Source: Avena insularis
Taxonomy: Eukaryota; Streptophyta; Magnoliopsida; Poales; Poaceae
Length of the DNA: 64,000 nt
Direction of reading: 5' to 3'
Assembly (NCBI GenBank): GCA_023614405.1
Contig: CM042684.1
Coordinates: 468,977,650-469,041,649 of the forward strand
Made by a program: the position numbers and the translations under genes. The notes under the pieces were generated by a model. That model ran no database searches. It had not been told where the DNA came from and worked only from the letters and a program-made list of their open reading frames with translations. This document shows, one piece after another, positions 1 through 12,239 of this stretch (position 1 is its first letter; every line of letters starts with the position of its first letter).

Positions 1-1
1 T

Positions 2-460
2 CGCTTTGCTCATTATGCAAGGCGTGATTCTATGGGAATGCCACTGGAGATGCCAAGTCACCCGGAGATGAAGCGCCAAGTGGAGAACCTTGACTTCCTG
101 CTGTATGATAGACAGAAGGAATTGGACAATGCTCGAGCCTAAGCCAACCACAACCTTGCCATTGCCGCCCAGAAGGCCCAGACTTTCGCCCTGCTCGTCA
201 AGGATCGTCAATCACTTCGCCGGCAATGCGAGAAGAAGGATCGCACCATCGCTCGTCTTTGCAAGAAGGTGGCCGACCTCGAGAAGACCATCCAAGAGCA
301 AGAAGTTCAGCTTGCAGCAAAAGAAGAAGAAGAGGAAGAAGGTGAAGACATCTAGGGAGATATTCACTCATACCTCAGTGATGACAATGACTATTTGGAG
401 GATGATGCCATGGACTTCTACACCGATGATGATGACTCCGACTTCATCGATGATGAGTAG
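2..460 (+). pseudogene. ORF0-like coiled-coil ORF upstream of gag
   Basis: One frame is open from base 2 to the stop at 458-460 except for in-frame stops at 140-142 (TAA) and 353-355 (TAG). The product is charged and heptad-like in the middle (KKVADLEKTIQEQEVQL) and ends in a strongly acidic tail rich in D and E. No enzymatic motif is visible. It lies 240 bases before the gag start, in the same orientation. Some grass Tekay-type elements, RIRE3 of rice being the one I recall, carry an extra ORF before gag called orf0, and this is most likely its counterpart. Function is unknown. The start is outside the window, so the full length cannot be judged. Both stops could come from single C-to-T changes in CAA and CAG codons. 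Confidence 0.6.
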
Positions 461-702
461 ATGCACTACAGCACTATCGTAGGAGTGAGAAGTATCGGTC
501 CCATTGTATCTTAGCTCATAGAATGGTTCTTAAAACCATCTGTTTTCCTTTCATGTTGTGATGTGTGTGTCTGTATCGTGTGCCTTGATTGAATGAATTA
601 ATGATCACAAGTTAGTTTACAAAACCTGAGTTTTAGCTTCGAAAACAAAACCATGAACCTTAGAACTTTCCCTCTTACCCCATTATCTCTCTCGATCTTC
701 AG
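461..702 (+). other. Spacer between ORF0-like segment and gag
   Basis: About 240 bases of AT-rich sequence with no ORF of note. It probably contains leader sequence of the chromovirus; I see no clear splice or promoter signal. Confidence 0.4.
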
Positions 703-2140
703 ATGACTCGTGGAAACCAAGGAGGGAGCAGCTCATCGCAGGACCCGATGCTGCAGATTCTGCAGATGCTAGTTTCCGACCGTGAAGCTAGTAGAGCAGA
801 GCGCCAAGCCAACCTAGCCACCGCGCAACAGATCGCCCAGATGGCCCACAATAATCAAGGCCATGGAAATCAGGATCATCATGGATCCAAACTCAAAAAC
901 TTCTAGAATACCAATCCCCCTATCTTTAACAAGTCTGAAGACCCGTTGGATGCTGATGATTGGTTACAGACCATGGAGAATAACCTAGAAGTCGCAGGAG
1001 TTGATGCCAACGAGAAAGTTCTGTTTGCCACCCACTATCTGGCAGGAGATGTAAGAGCCTGGTGGAACATCACCTGTACAATGAACCACGGTCAAGTGAT
1101 GACGTGGGAAGCTTTCAAGGTCAAGTTCAGCCGCACCCATGTGCGCCGCAAGGTTTAGTCACCAGAATGAGAGATGAATTTAGAGAACTAAAGCAAGGCA
1201 GGATGGCGGTAGTGGAGTACCGTGATAGATTTTTGTCCCTCACCAGGTATGCACCTGATGAGATCAACACTGAAGCCAAGAAGAAGGAGAGATTCCTGAA
1301 CGGACTGCATGATGAGATGCAGACGGTGTTAGTCAACATCCATTTTGATGACCTCGAAGAGCTAGTCGACTCTGCCATCTAGATGAAAGGGGAGATCAAC
1401 CAAGCGAATGACAACCGCAAACACCGGATGATGCACCAAGCTGGGTCCCACAATACCTAGAAGTATCGCCCCAACCCGTCTGCAGGATATGCCCTAGGGA
1501 ACAATAAACCCCTGATGTCTCGCCCAAGCTATCCCAACCGTAGCGGAGGAAATGTGAAGACTGGAGGAAACAACAACAACAACCCCGGCAACTCCAACAA
1601 CTTCAACCGTGCACCGCCCAAGTCCAACAACAACAACAACAACAATACTGCCCCAAGGACTAGAAGCAATGTCGTGCCTATTGCAGCCAAAGACAAGTCT
1701 CAGATTACTTGTTTTGAGTGTGGAGTGAAGGGTCACTATTCCAACGAGTGTCCCAAGAAGATTGCAGCCACTACCAATGTGAATGCCCCAGCTCAGCAGC
1801 AGCACCGTGTTCAGCCCGAAAGAAGATTTGCCCCAGGTAATTCGCTCAACCGCAACGACCGTTTATTCCACATGAACGCCGAAGAAGCCCAAGAAGCGCC
1901 ATATGTCGTGCTAGGTATGTTTTCTGTTAACTCAGTATTAGCAAGAGTGTTGTTTGATTCTAGAGCATCACACTCGTTTGTTATCGAAGAATTTGCATGC
2001 ACTAGTTAGATTCACCCAACCAACTTGAAGCATGTTATGATAGTTCAAATACCTAGTTCAACCACCAAAGCTAGAAAAAATTTCAAGGCTGTGCCTATCA
2101 GAATACATGGGATAGATTTTTATGCCAATCTAATAAACCA
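703..2140 (+). pseudogene. gag and protease of the chromovirus
   Basis: The start ATG at 703 opens a gag protein with a glutamine-rich N-terminus, the capsid-like retrotransposon gag domain (about 930-1380; WLQTMENNLEVAG, then RFLNGLHDEMQ), an asparagine-rich linker encoded by CAA/AAC repeats (about 1570-1650) and a CCHC zinc knuckle (CFECGVKGHYSNECP, about 1710-1755), which binds RNA. The aspartic protease follows at about 1935-1990 but reads DSR where D-S/T-G is expected, so the active site is lost. Damage: TAG at 904-906, a frameshift near 1140, TAG at 1380 and 1458, TAG at 2007, and a second frameshift near 2140. Reading is continuous across the lesions when frames are switched. Confidence 0.85.
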
Positions 2141-5100
2141 AAGGTTTGGAAGTAGTACTAGGAATGGATTGGATGTCGAAACATAAAGGATTGATCGACT
2201 ATGCCAAGAAAGCCATCACCATGACCAGTAGCTCTGGAGTATTAGTAGAGCATATATCTGAAACCTTGCCCCGTCAGTTCAAATGCAACAAGAGTCTAGC
2301 CATACCCACCATATACCAAATTAGAGTAGTTTGTGAATACCCCGACATATTCCCAGATGAATTGCCCGGTATGCCCCCAGATCGGGATATCGAGTTCATT
2401 ATTGAACTAATTCCTGGAACCGGACTCATAGCTCAGAGACCTTATAGCATGAACCCATCAGAGTTAGTGGAGCTAAAGAAGCAACTTGATGCTATGCTGG
2501 AGAAAGGCTTGATTCAACCAAGCGCATCGCCATGGAGATCGCCCATGTTGTTTGTCGACAAGAAAGATGGAGGCAACCGTTTGCGCACAGATTACCGGAA
2601 GCTGAATGATGTCACCATCAAGAACAAGTACCCACTACCCAAGATAGAGGACCTGTTTAATCAGTTGACTGGTTCCAGAGTGTTCTCTAAGATTGATCTT
2701 AGGACTGGTTATCATCAACTCAAGATTCGTGCAACGGATATTCCAAAGACCACCTTTACCACCAGATATGGATTGTATGAGTATACGGTCATGTATTTTG
2801 GATTAACCAATGCCCCCGCTTATTTCATGAATCTCATGAATAAGATCTTTATGAACTTTCTGGATAAGTTTGTCGTTGTGTTTATCAACGATATTCTTAT
2901 CTACTCCAAGTCAGAAGAAGACATGAGCAACATCAGAGAATCATCCTTGAAACCCTTAGAGAGCATCAGTTGTATGCCAAGTTTAGCAAATGTGAGTTCT
3001 GGCTGAAAGAAGTAGGATTCCTCGGACATATTGTGTCGGCAGGAGGAGTCGCTGTTGATCCCGCCAAGATCAAAGATGTTGAAGAATGGGAAGACCCAAC
3101 CACTCAAACCCAAGTCCGTGCATTTCTCGGATTAGCGGGATACTACTGCAAGTTCGTAGAAGGATTTTCAAGCGTCGCAAGACCCATGACCCAATTGTTG
3201 AAGAAGGACAAGAAGTTTGAACGGACCGACAAATGTGAAGCAAGTTTCCAAGAGCTCAATAAGAGATTGATTTCAGCCCCAATATTGATTATGCCAGATA
3301 TCAAGAAGTCGTTTGATGTGTATTGTGATGCATCCAAGATTGGTCTCGGATGTGTGTTGATGCAAGAACGCAAAGTCATAGCATATCTGTCCAGACAACT
3401 GAAGCAACATGAGCAAAACTACCCTACCCATGATCTTGAATTAGCCGCTATAGTTTTAGCCTTGAAGACATGGCGTCATTACCTTATGGGTAATCGCTGT
3501 GAGATTTACTCAGATCACAAGAGCTTGAAGTATATTTTCACTCAGAAGGAGTTGAATATGAGGCAAAGTTGATGGATAGAGTTAATCAAGGATTATAACC
3601 TTGACATTCACTATCACCCCGGCAAAGCCAATGTGGTAGCGGATGATCTTAGCAGATTGCCGTGTAGATTAAACACCATGATTAAAGAAGCCCAGCCAAG
3701 TTTGCATGAAGAGTTGGAGCAGTTTAGAACTAAGCTACTTAGCAAAGGATTTTTAGCTAGCATTGAACTTCAACCCACTTTGATCAGTCAAATCAAGGAA
3801 GCCCAGAAGGGAAATGCAAGTATCGACGGAATCAAGCGTCCTATGGGTACAGGAAAGGTACCTGGATTCACCAAAGACGAAGAAAGAGTTCTGTGGTACA
3901 AAGGACGTACCTGTGTGCCAGCAAATTCGGAGCTGAAGCAAGTTATCATGCAAGAAGCTCATGATACTCTTTATTCTATCCACCCTAGAGGAACGAAGAT
4001 GTATCAAGATTTGAAGGAGCAATTTTGGTGGCACAAGATGAAGCAGGAAATCGGAAGCTACATAGCCAAGTGTGATATGTGTCAAAGAGTCAAAGCGGAA
4101 CATCAGAGACCCGCAGGACTGTTGCAACCATTGCAGATTCCGGAATGGAAATGGGATTCTGTCAGAATGAACTTTATCACCGGTTTGCCTACTTCTAGTA
4201 GGGCAAATGACTCAATCTGGGTTATCGTTGATAGACTGTCCAAGGTAGACCATTTTATACCTGTCAAGACAACCTACTAGAGTTCGAAGCTAGCAGAGTT
4301 GTACATTGCTAGAGTTGTCAGTTTGCATGGAACCCCCAAGACCATAGTGTCGGATCGAGGAACCCAATTTACCTCGAGATTTTGGCAGAGAGTCCAAGAA
4401 GGATTAGGAACCAAGTTGAATTTCAGCACAACTTATCACCCCCAGACCGACGGACAGACTGAAAGAGTCAACCAAATCTTAGAAGATATGTTGAGATCTT
4501 GTGTGTTAGAGTATGGATCAAAATGAGAAGATTGTCTGCCTTTCGCAGAATTCTCATACAACAATAGTTATCAAGCCAGTTTGCAAATGGCCCCATTTGA
4601 GTTCTTATATGGAAGAAAGTGTCGTACCCCTTTGAATTGGTCGCAAGTAGGAGAGAGTCAGATTTTCGGACCCGACATCCTACGAGAAGCCGAAGAGAAG
4701 GTTCACAAAGTCCGTGAGAACCTCAAGACCGCCCAATCAAGACAGAAGAGTTATGCTGATAAGAGACATAGAGACATGACTTTCAATGTCGGAGATTTTG
4801 TGTATCTCAAAGTTTCGCCTTTGAAGGGAATGCAACGTTTTAGTCTGAAAGGAAAGTTAGCCCCCAGATATATTGGACCCTTCAAGATTCTGAATCGTCG
4901 AGGAGAAGTATCGTATCAACTGGAACTGCCAGAGGAGAAGTCAGCCATCCATAATGTGTTCCATATCTCGTTACTTCGCAAATGCCTAGAAGTGCCGGAG
5001 AAGACCGAAGTTTTCAAGAACATCGATCACTAAGCCATCGATATCAACAAGGATCTGACGTATTGTGAAGTGCCCATTTGTATCTTGGAAGAAGCCTTCA

Positions 5101-5225
5101 GAACTACCAGGACCCGGAGTATTAAATTTCTCAAGATTCAATGGAGCAACCACACCAAAGAAGAAGCTACTTGGGAGCGAGAAGATTACATTAGGACCGA
5201 GTTTCCAGATCTCTTTAGTTCCTAG
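2141..5225 (+). pseudogene. pol of the chromovirus: RT, RNase H, integrase, chromodomain-like tail
   Basis: Reverse transcriptase spans about 2400-2990. It keeps [10 protein letters not shown] and [13 protein letters not shown], but the catalytic FIDD is FIND ([11 protein letters not shown]). RNase H is at about 3310-3570 ([24 protein letters not shown]). The integrase has a zinc-binding segment near 3950-4110 (CDMCQRV); a core whose first catalytic Asp is Asn (WDSVRMNFITGLP); an intact second Asp (VSDRGTQF); and the Glu in QTDGQTERVNQ. The C-terminus (about 5120-5222; KIQWSNHTKEEATWE) resembles the degenerate chromodomain of Tekay elements, thought to guide integration into heterochromatin. 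Lesions are a frameshift near 2950 and stops at 3570, 4278, 4524 and 5031. The final stop is at 5223-5225. Confidence 0.88.
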
Positions 5226-5256
5226 TTTTTTTTAAATCTCGGGACGAGATTTTGTT

Positions 5257-5271
5257 TAAGGAGGGAAGGTT
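5257..5271 (+). other. Polypurine tract of the chromovirus
   Basis: A purine run (aaggagggaagg) ends just before the TGTAACATCCC start of the 3' LTR. It would prime plus-strand DNA synthesis, and it fixes both the element's orientation and the LTR boundary. Confidence 0.75.
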
Positions 5272-5933
5272 TGTAACATCCCAAATCTTTAATCAAGGTT
5301 ATCAAGATCCAAATCACCCAATTTAGGGTTAACAAAAACTTTTTATTATTAAAATAATTATGAATGCATGTGTATGTTGCATTAGTATAGAATTGTAAAC
5401 AGAAACCAAAGAAAAAGAAATCAAATAAGATTAAATAATGCAAATGGTCATTTTGGCCATTTTAATCCACTAGGCCAGTTAAGGTGTTCCTAGAAGTCAA
5501 TTTTAAATAGAAACATTCTCAACTCTTTTCACCCCTTGCTAGTACAAGTAAAGATATACCAAGGCCCACTATAAAATCTTAAAAAAACACTTAGCCACTA
5601 ATTTTAAATGACATTTGAAAAGTGAATCCATTACATATGCATAGATCCCACTTTTTCAACAACCACTCAAATGAACTCCCCTTGCCAAACCCAAGCAACC
5701 ACAGATGATCAAGCTTATGAACAACACCCCCACCAAAATTGAACCAAAAATTCGAATTTAAACTTCTTGCGGGCATTGTGTCAAACACTCGGTGATCACA
5801 AAATAAACTGCCTAACTAATATTGTTCTTGATCAATGCATTGTTGACCCTTTGTCGCCAAAACGTGTCCCTAGTCTCCCTAGTCCCAACCAGCACCAATG
5901 CACCACTCCCCGTTCGCCGCTGCGCCAGTAGAT
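5272..5933 (+). repeat. 3' LTR of the chromovirus, truncated
   Basis: The LTR begins with TGTAACATCCC directly after the polypurine tract. Only its first 662 bases remain before the Sabrina-like LTR starts at 5934. I did not find its continuation on the right side of copy A. No ORF here looks real. Confidence 0.75.
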
Positions 5934-7348
5934 TGATACATTGCAAATGTATCTATAATTTTTGATGTTCCATGCTTGGTTTTATCTCCTTTCTTGTGTT
6001 TTGTCCACACTTAGGAGTACCTTTCATATGATTTCTTGGACTAACCTATTAACAAGAGCCACAAAGGTACCGCCTGCTTTTCATTGTTTTTGGTTCCGTG
6101 AAAGTCGAAAATGAATATTCTCGAATTGACGGACAAAAGCCAAAGTGCCTATTTTTCCGTAAGACTCATGGAGCCGAATACAAGATTTAAGGAGGTGGAT
6201 TGGCCACACCACCCCAAAGGGGCTGGGCCTCGCCGCGTGTGGCATGGTGGGCCCCCCAGGCACCCCTCGGTCTCCCTCTTCGCCTATAAGAAGCCTTCTA
6301 ACCAAAAAACTCCAGGGGGGGTCGACGTTTTTCCAGAAGGAGTTCCGCTCCGCCGCCACCACCAGATTCCACGAAAAAGCACCAGAAACTTCGTTCTAGC
6401 ACCCTGCCGGGACGGGGAATTGGACGATATCATCGCCATCATCATCACCATCGCTTCTCCATCGACCATCCATGTTTCCCCCATCTATGAGTGAGTAATC
6501 CCCCGCTGTAGGCTATGTGGATGGTAGTGATTGGATGAGATCATTCATGTAATGGCATCAGATTGTTAGGGCATGGTGCCTAGTATCTTTTATTAGTGCT
6601 TTATGACTTTGTTGCGACTTGTTATGCTTAATGCTTGTCACTAGGGCCCGAGTGCCATGATTTCAGATCTGAACATGTTATTGATTCATTATGATAGTAT
6701 TGTTTTTGGTCTTATCTGCAAGTTGTATACACACGTTGTTGTCCGGAACCAATGGCCCCGGCGATGTAAATCGGATAACCGGAGGGAATGGCTTTGATGT
6801 GAGGATCACATGTGTTCACGGAGTGTTAATGCTTTGCTCCGCTGCTCTATTAAAAGGAGCACCTTAATTGCCAGTAGTTCCCTTGAGGCCCCGCTGCAAA
6901 CGGGCTGGCAGGACAAAAGATGTTGTGCAAGTTCTCATTGCGAGCACGTATGATTATATATGGAACAAATGCCTAGGATTATCTAGTACTTGGATGCTTT
7001 ATCTTATTTATCTGCAATTGCCCTATGTTCTGATTGCTATGTGAATTGTCTTGTCCATGCAACGCCCGTCCATCCATCCCTATGCCTACCGTGACTCGAA
7101 TCCCATCTGCATCGCTATTGTTATCATTGTCTTTACTTTACTACTGCTGCTACTTTGCTATTCCTACTACAAAACTATTGCTACTGATAAACTACCACGA
7201 CCAAGATTGTTTCCAGGTGCAGCTGAATTGACAACTCAGTTGTTAAGGCTTATAAATATTCTTTGGCTCCCCTTGTGTTGAATCAATAAATTGGGTTTCA
7301 CTTCCCTCGAAAATACTACGATACACCCCCTATACTTGTGGGTCATCA
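5934..7348 (+). repeat. 5' LTR of copy A
   Basis: It begins TGATACATTGCAAATG and ends GGGTCATCA, giving TG...CA ends 11 bases before the primer-binding site. The first 300 bases align by eye with the LTR of copy B at 38058 (shared phrases such as ATCTATAATTTTTGATGTTC and GGACTAACCTATTAACAAGA). The length of 1415 bases suits the family. The ORFs inside it are not supported as genes. Confidence 0.82.
6285..6290 (+). promoter_or_regulatory. TATA box in LTR of copy A
   Basis: CCTATAAGAAG lies at the position equivalent to CCTATAAAAG in copy B (38423), downstream of a GC-rich stretch. It is the likely Pol II promoter of the element and supports the plus orientation. Confidence 0.5.
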
Positions 7349-7359
7349 AGACTATTTGC

Positions 7360-7377
7360 TGGCGCCGTTGCCGGGGA
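7360..7377 (+). other. Primer-binding site of copy A
   Basis: TGGCGCCGTTGCCGGGGA follows the LTR end by 11 bases. This is the typical primer site of Athila-type elements (thought to match tRNA-Asp) and marks the start of the internal region. Confidence 0.82.
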
Positions 7378-7544
7378 GCATAGCTTTATTTATCAAGTCC
7401 ACTTGGAATCACTATTGTTCAAGCTAAGTTTATTTTCGCCTTGTTTTCTTGTTTCTTTATCAAAAATACAAAAAAAAATAGTTCCTACTCTAGTTGTTAT
7501 TTTCGCTGGTCGGTTATTGTCTTGCTTTATCATGCTTGTTGTCA

Positions 7545-8699
7545 ATGGTTGGTTTCTTTGAAACTGAATCTTATTGGCAAGGTGGGTTCACGGAAGATGA
7601 AAAATATTATTATAAGGAACACCGCTTGTCACAAAAAGGGAAACACTTATGGGAACAAATTGATAAATTGTATACCATTGCTAGAAACATGTGCTCTACT
7701 TATAATGTTACTTATTTCTTGGATAAATCTTGTTGCTGTAGGAGGTACAAACACCTCCCTTTTCAATGTGAGTATAATTAAAATGTTACCATATCTTCTT
7801 ATGTTAAAGGAAATTATGACTTTTATGATGTGGAACAAATTGAAGAATTTATTGCTTGGAAGGGTGCTTTTGAACTTGCTAGTTTGCTTGAAAATATTGA
7901 TGATTCACCTTACAAATATGAGGTTTATGGTATGCTTAAATTTTGCTTTGATAATTACAAGGATGAAAATGGCTATATTCTTGAATATATTAATAGATGC
8001 TTTCCACAAATGGAAGAGACTAATGCCTTGCAGGATCCTATGGAAGAAGAAATTGATGAACCTGAAATCTCATTAGATGAAAAAGAGGAGGAGAATGATG
8101 AACAAAAGGAGGAAGAATGGATTAGCTACCCATTCCTACCTCCTAATGAGAGTAACTCTTTATCCCTTACATTATTTGATTGTTCCCCATGCTTACTAAA
8201 GAAGGATGAGTGTTATGTTCCTGAGGATTCTTTTGAAGATATTTATAATAAAGCTCTAGTGCTTGTAGATCATGAAAAGCATGCTTTATGTGATAGTTAT
8301 ATTGTTGAGTTTATTCATGAGGCTACTGAAAATTATTATGAGAGAGGAAAACATGGTTGTAGAAGTTTTCATGGTATTGAAACACCTCTCTATGTGCTGA
8401 AAGTTTTGAAGTTACTCTTGTTTTATCTTCCTATGCCTGTCACTTTGTTCTTTGTGAATTTATTTGCATACAAGATTCCTATGCATAGGAAGTGGGTTAG
8501 ACTTAAATGTGTTTTGAATTTTCTTCTTGATGCTCTCTTTTACTTCGACTCATATTTCTTATGTGAGCATCCTCTCAAACTATCTTGCCTGAAGATGATA
8601 ATATGTCTATTATTCTTGGGAGACCTTTTCTTAAATACTGCAGGAGCTGTTATTAATTGTAATCAAGGGAAGGTTACCTTCAATGTTAATGACAAGTAA
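7545..8699 (+). pseudogene. Element-specific ORF of copy A with protease-like C-terminal tail
   Basis: From ATG 7545 (MVGFFETESYWQGGF) one frame runs to 8699 with a single stop at 7779. The product is acidic with an E/D-rich centre (about 8035-8120), then a hydrophobic stretch (VLKLLLFYLPMPVTLFFVN, about 8398-8460) that looks like one or two membrane segments. It shows no gag, RT or integrase motif. The last part, from about 8590, matches the end of an Athila-type retropepsin region (SIILGRPFL and AGAVINCNQGKV), but the two halves lie in different frames because of one extra A near 8635. The same protease motif ends the gag-pro ORF of copy B. Function is unknown; it occupies the place of gag-pol in a non-autonomous element. 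Confidence 0.6.
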
Positions 8700-10880
8700 C
8701 ATATTGTCTATTTTCCCAAGGAGATTGATAGGACTTATGGTTTTGAATTCAATTGAACATACCAAGGGCATTCAAGTTGGAGAAATATATTGTCCCATAC
8801 CAAGAGAAAAATTTGAAACTATTATGATTGGGACCATTGCTATCAAGGTTGAGGTAACACAATCATTAGTCGAATATAAAGTTTTGTCTCATATGGAATT
8901 GTTTTGGTAGAAAGACCTGATCAACCTTGTTAACAAAAGGATTTCATTGAACAAAACAATGTTTTCACCATGATTATCTCCGCTTACTTCTATTCTATCC
9001 ATTTCAGTTTTTGCTTATGCCTAACTTAAAGGCGTTAAAGAAAGTTGCTTACTTATTGGGAGATAACCCAAAAGTTTTAGATGAGTCTTGGAAGTTATTA
9101 CCTCTGTAATAACCGCTCCTTATCCTTTTTATTTGCCTTTTGTGCCAAGAGTAATGATTGGAAAAGTTGTTGTCCCGAAACAGATTTCTGTGCTTCACCG
9201 TAAAAATTCGTGTAAAATCTCTGAACGTCTTTTTGAGGCGTGAATTTTTGTGCTTCTGACTCAGGTTGTTTTCTAACTTTCGTTAGTTCAACACTTTTTG
9301 ATTTGAGCAACAGAAGGTCTTAGAAAAAATTCGTCTTTACCTGCTGGTCTGTTTTGACAGATTTCTGCCATTTTCTGCATTTGCTTCTTGTTGGTTCCTT
9401 TTTGAGTTCTTTTAGGGAATTGAGCTTTTTGAGGGAAGTGCTACAGTAGCTAGTGTTCTAATGGAAGTTTATTTAGTGTTGGAACTGAACCTTAAAACCT
9501 TTTATCTTGAGTGCACTAATGTTGCTAATAAAGATTGTGTGAAGTTTTGTATGAAGGAAAATTTTCAGGTGTATGGAAGGAATGAGTAATGAGATGAAGG
9601 ATGGACTAAAGCTCAAGCTTGGGGATGCCACGCGTGTCACCCCAAGAAATATCCAAGAAGTACAAGCGTCAAAGCTTGGGGATGCCCAAGGCATCCCCTT
9701 CTTCATCAATAAAAATCTCAGGTTTCTTCCAAACGCTTCATTTTTATTGTTTCATGCACATTTGTGTTGTTCTTGGAGCGTCTTCTTTTTTGTTTTTGTT
9801 TTGGTTTTTCGTTTGCTTGGTTTTCTTAGTTTGATGAATAAATTGGTTGGACCTCCTCTTTTATGCATTTGGTTTTCAAATAGTTTGGTTTGGATTGGAA
9901 AAGAGTAGGAAAGCTCATGCTTAAGTGGTAAAGAGAGTTTGTTTTTAACTGTGGCCTATACTTTGTCATGCCATGCTTGATATTGTTTTGGCTTTATGCT
10001 TAGTATTCTTTGCTGTAGCATGACTTGTTATAAACAATTGAGATTGCTTAATGTGCCTTGAATGAATCATGCGTTGTTTTAGCATATTAAAGCATAGTAT
10101 AGTGGTATTCTCCTTTGATGCTTTATTTGGGTTAACTTGGCGCATGCTCACACCATGTTATGACTATCTCAAGTCACCATAGCCTTTATGATCCTTTAGT
10201 TTTCAACTTGTAGTATCACTTTATGCTTTGATCAATGATGTTTTGTCGCTCTGCATGATTATGGCCATTATTGCTCTCTTAGTTTGTCGCCCTTTTTGCT
10301 AGCTTCCACAACCAAGTATGAGTTCCACTCATGCATCTAACTCCTTAAACCAAGTTATTCCAAAGAGTCCACCATACCTACCTACTAGCTTATGCTATTC
10401 CAAGTATATTCATGCTTTTGTTTACCTTCCAAATTAAACTTGTTATGAGAAAACTAGTGATTAAAGCTCTCACGAACTTGATGGCGCACTTTACTTTTCT
10501 TGCCCTTAATAAACTTGAACCATTGTGTCGTCTATTTTGTATATGTTTGCACTTATTTGTTGGGAATTATCAGAACCATGCTTTCATGAGGAACGCTTTC
10601 AACATTGCACTTGGTACTTGTACCTAGTTGATATCATGCTTTTTTGTATATGGATGTCGTCGGTGTGAAATGAAAGGGGAGCTTGTAAGTCCATGGAGTT
10701 ATGTATATGTGTTAGAGAAACGCCTGGGCCGCTGGTCTAATCCATGTTGATATGGTGGAAACCTGCAGCGTAACCATAATGAGCTGTCTATGAAGCATTC
10801 TTCTTATAAAAAAAGAGTCCTATATTGAGAAAAACAGAAAACGAGAAAAAAGAGATTATGAAAAGAGGAAAGAGAGAAAA
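8700..10880 (+). other. 3' untranslated region of copy A, first part
   Basis: AT-rich sequence with no convincing gene. The first 90 bases still read in protease-adjacent frame (VYFPKEID). From about 9015 it parallels copy B at 50023-50716 and, after the Tat insertion there, 63688-64000 (shared phrases include CCTAACTTAAAGGCGTTAAA and GGGGATGCCCAAGG). It also contains GATGCCACGCGTGTCACCCC and an AG-rich run just before the solo LTR. The ORF-sized openings here are chance. Confidence 0.6.
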
Positions 10881-12239
10881 TGTAGCATCCCAATTGTCTA
10901 ACAATTGCAATACTACTTGCCTAGTCTATATATTGCTACTTCCTACATATTGTTCTTGCATTGCATCATCATTATATCATGCTCATGTCACCATGCCACA
11001 TTGCATTGAGCATCATATAAAACCCCTTTTCATTTGGTTCTTCTCTCATATGCATTTGTCTTATTAATTATATTTTTATCTTGATAAATTGTATTTGTTT
11101 CTTGATACATTGCTTGATGCCCAAGTTGAGTTGGGGGCATATCTTTTCAAACTCCACCACCTTTCTTTTGGCTTCATCCAAATTCCACCATCCTAAATAA
11201 TATGAGCAAATGCAATTCTCTTTGGTATTTAAATCTAGCTCATATAATTAGGGTGGATCCAATTATATTTCTACATGCCTCCATACATGATCCCATATTG
11301 TTTTCACAATATGGAGTATGGGAGCCCACATGGCTCACTTTGCATGCTATGTAGGGGTAGAAGCCCTTTTGTGTTTTCTCATGGATTTATTCTATTTGTG
11401 GGTCTATTTGAATTGAAGGGGTCCTATCAAATTATAGTGGAAGACACACACTACTCTTGGCCCTCTTAATTCTAACATGCCCAATTGGTGGGATGGAGTC
11501 ATGAGAGCGCTTGAATGGTTCCTTCTATGGCATAATTCAATTGTTCATGGGGATTAGAGTTGTTTTGACAACGACATCATGCCTCATGCATGCCCATGCA
11601 TAATGTTTTTTCTTATCCCTCTTTTATATTCTTTTATTTTGTAAAGGTGGTTTCTTGAGTTGGAATTCTGACCAGGGAAGAAGCAACCGTGGCCTTTCTT
11701 TTCTACCTCTGTTTTTCCGGTTATTCGGAGTTGTTTTAAAACCTTCGGTTTAATTCAAATGCCAGACCAATCTGGTGCCATACATATATTTATATTCCTA
11801 CATGTGGGCATCATCTTGTCTTGTTTCTATTTTTCCCCTTTGGTCCATCTTGCGTGATGGTAAATCATCCTGTTCAAAAGATCCGAGTAAAGCAGTTAAG
11901 GCAGTCCAATATTTTTGCCAAAATCAATTGGTGCCTTCCTCAAAATCTAATTCCTTTCTTTCTTTCTTTGGCAATGCCCCAAAACCCCAGTTGGATGATC
12001 AGGTGATTTTGTCTTCTAAATCTCTTGTTGTTTGCAAACGCTCTCTTGCTGATTCAATTTTGGTCTTCTTTTAAATCTGGGCATTACAATATTCGCAGCA
12101 GGAACTATTGTTTTATCAGTTCAGTTCAGGCAAAGGAGAAGTAGGGATCAGTAGCAGGAACTACTGTTCTACTGTTTTATCAGGACAGCAGCGATTCAAG
12201 GAGGACAGCAGCAAAATTCAGCAACGTAGCCTTAGCCTT

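Larger units (their letters stand above)
1..5933 (+). mobile_element. Ty3/gypsy chromovirus (Tekay-like), 5'-incomplete and decayed
   Basis: This is the 3' part of a gypsy LTR retrotransposon; its 5' LTR lies left of the window. The order seen is ORF0-like segment, gag, zinc knuckle, protease, reverse transcriptase, RNase H, integrase, chromodomain-like tail, polypurine tract and 3' LTR, which is the chromovirus order. The LTR start TGTAACATCCC and the polypurine tract support the Tekay branch. The coding part has about seven in-frame stops and at least three frameshifts, and the protease, RT and integrase active sites are altered, so it is dead. The 3' LTR is cut at 5933 by the insertion of a Sabrina-like element. 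The exact family name is uncertain. Confidence 0.85.

Noticed and set aside
1..5271. An endogenous pararetrovirus
   Set aside because: The integrase domain, LTR and polypurine tract show an LTR retrotransposon; no movement protein or virion-associated ORF is present.
7441..8076. A 211-codon frame overlapping the copy A ORF
   Set aside because: It is in a different frame from the conserved ORF, is rich in Leu/Ile/Met from AT-rich sequence, and lacks any recognisable motif.
10881..12088. A shorter LTR ending at GGGCATTACA near 12088
   Set aside because: The bases after it do not repeat gaaaa, whereas the end at 15973 does and host sequence resumes there.
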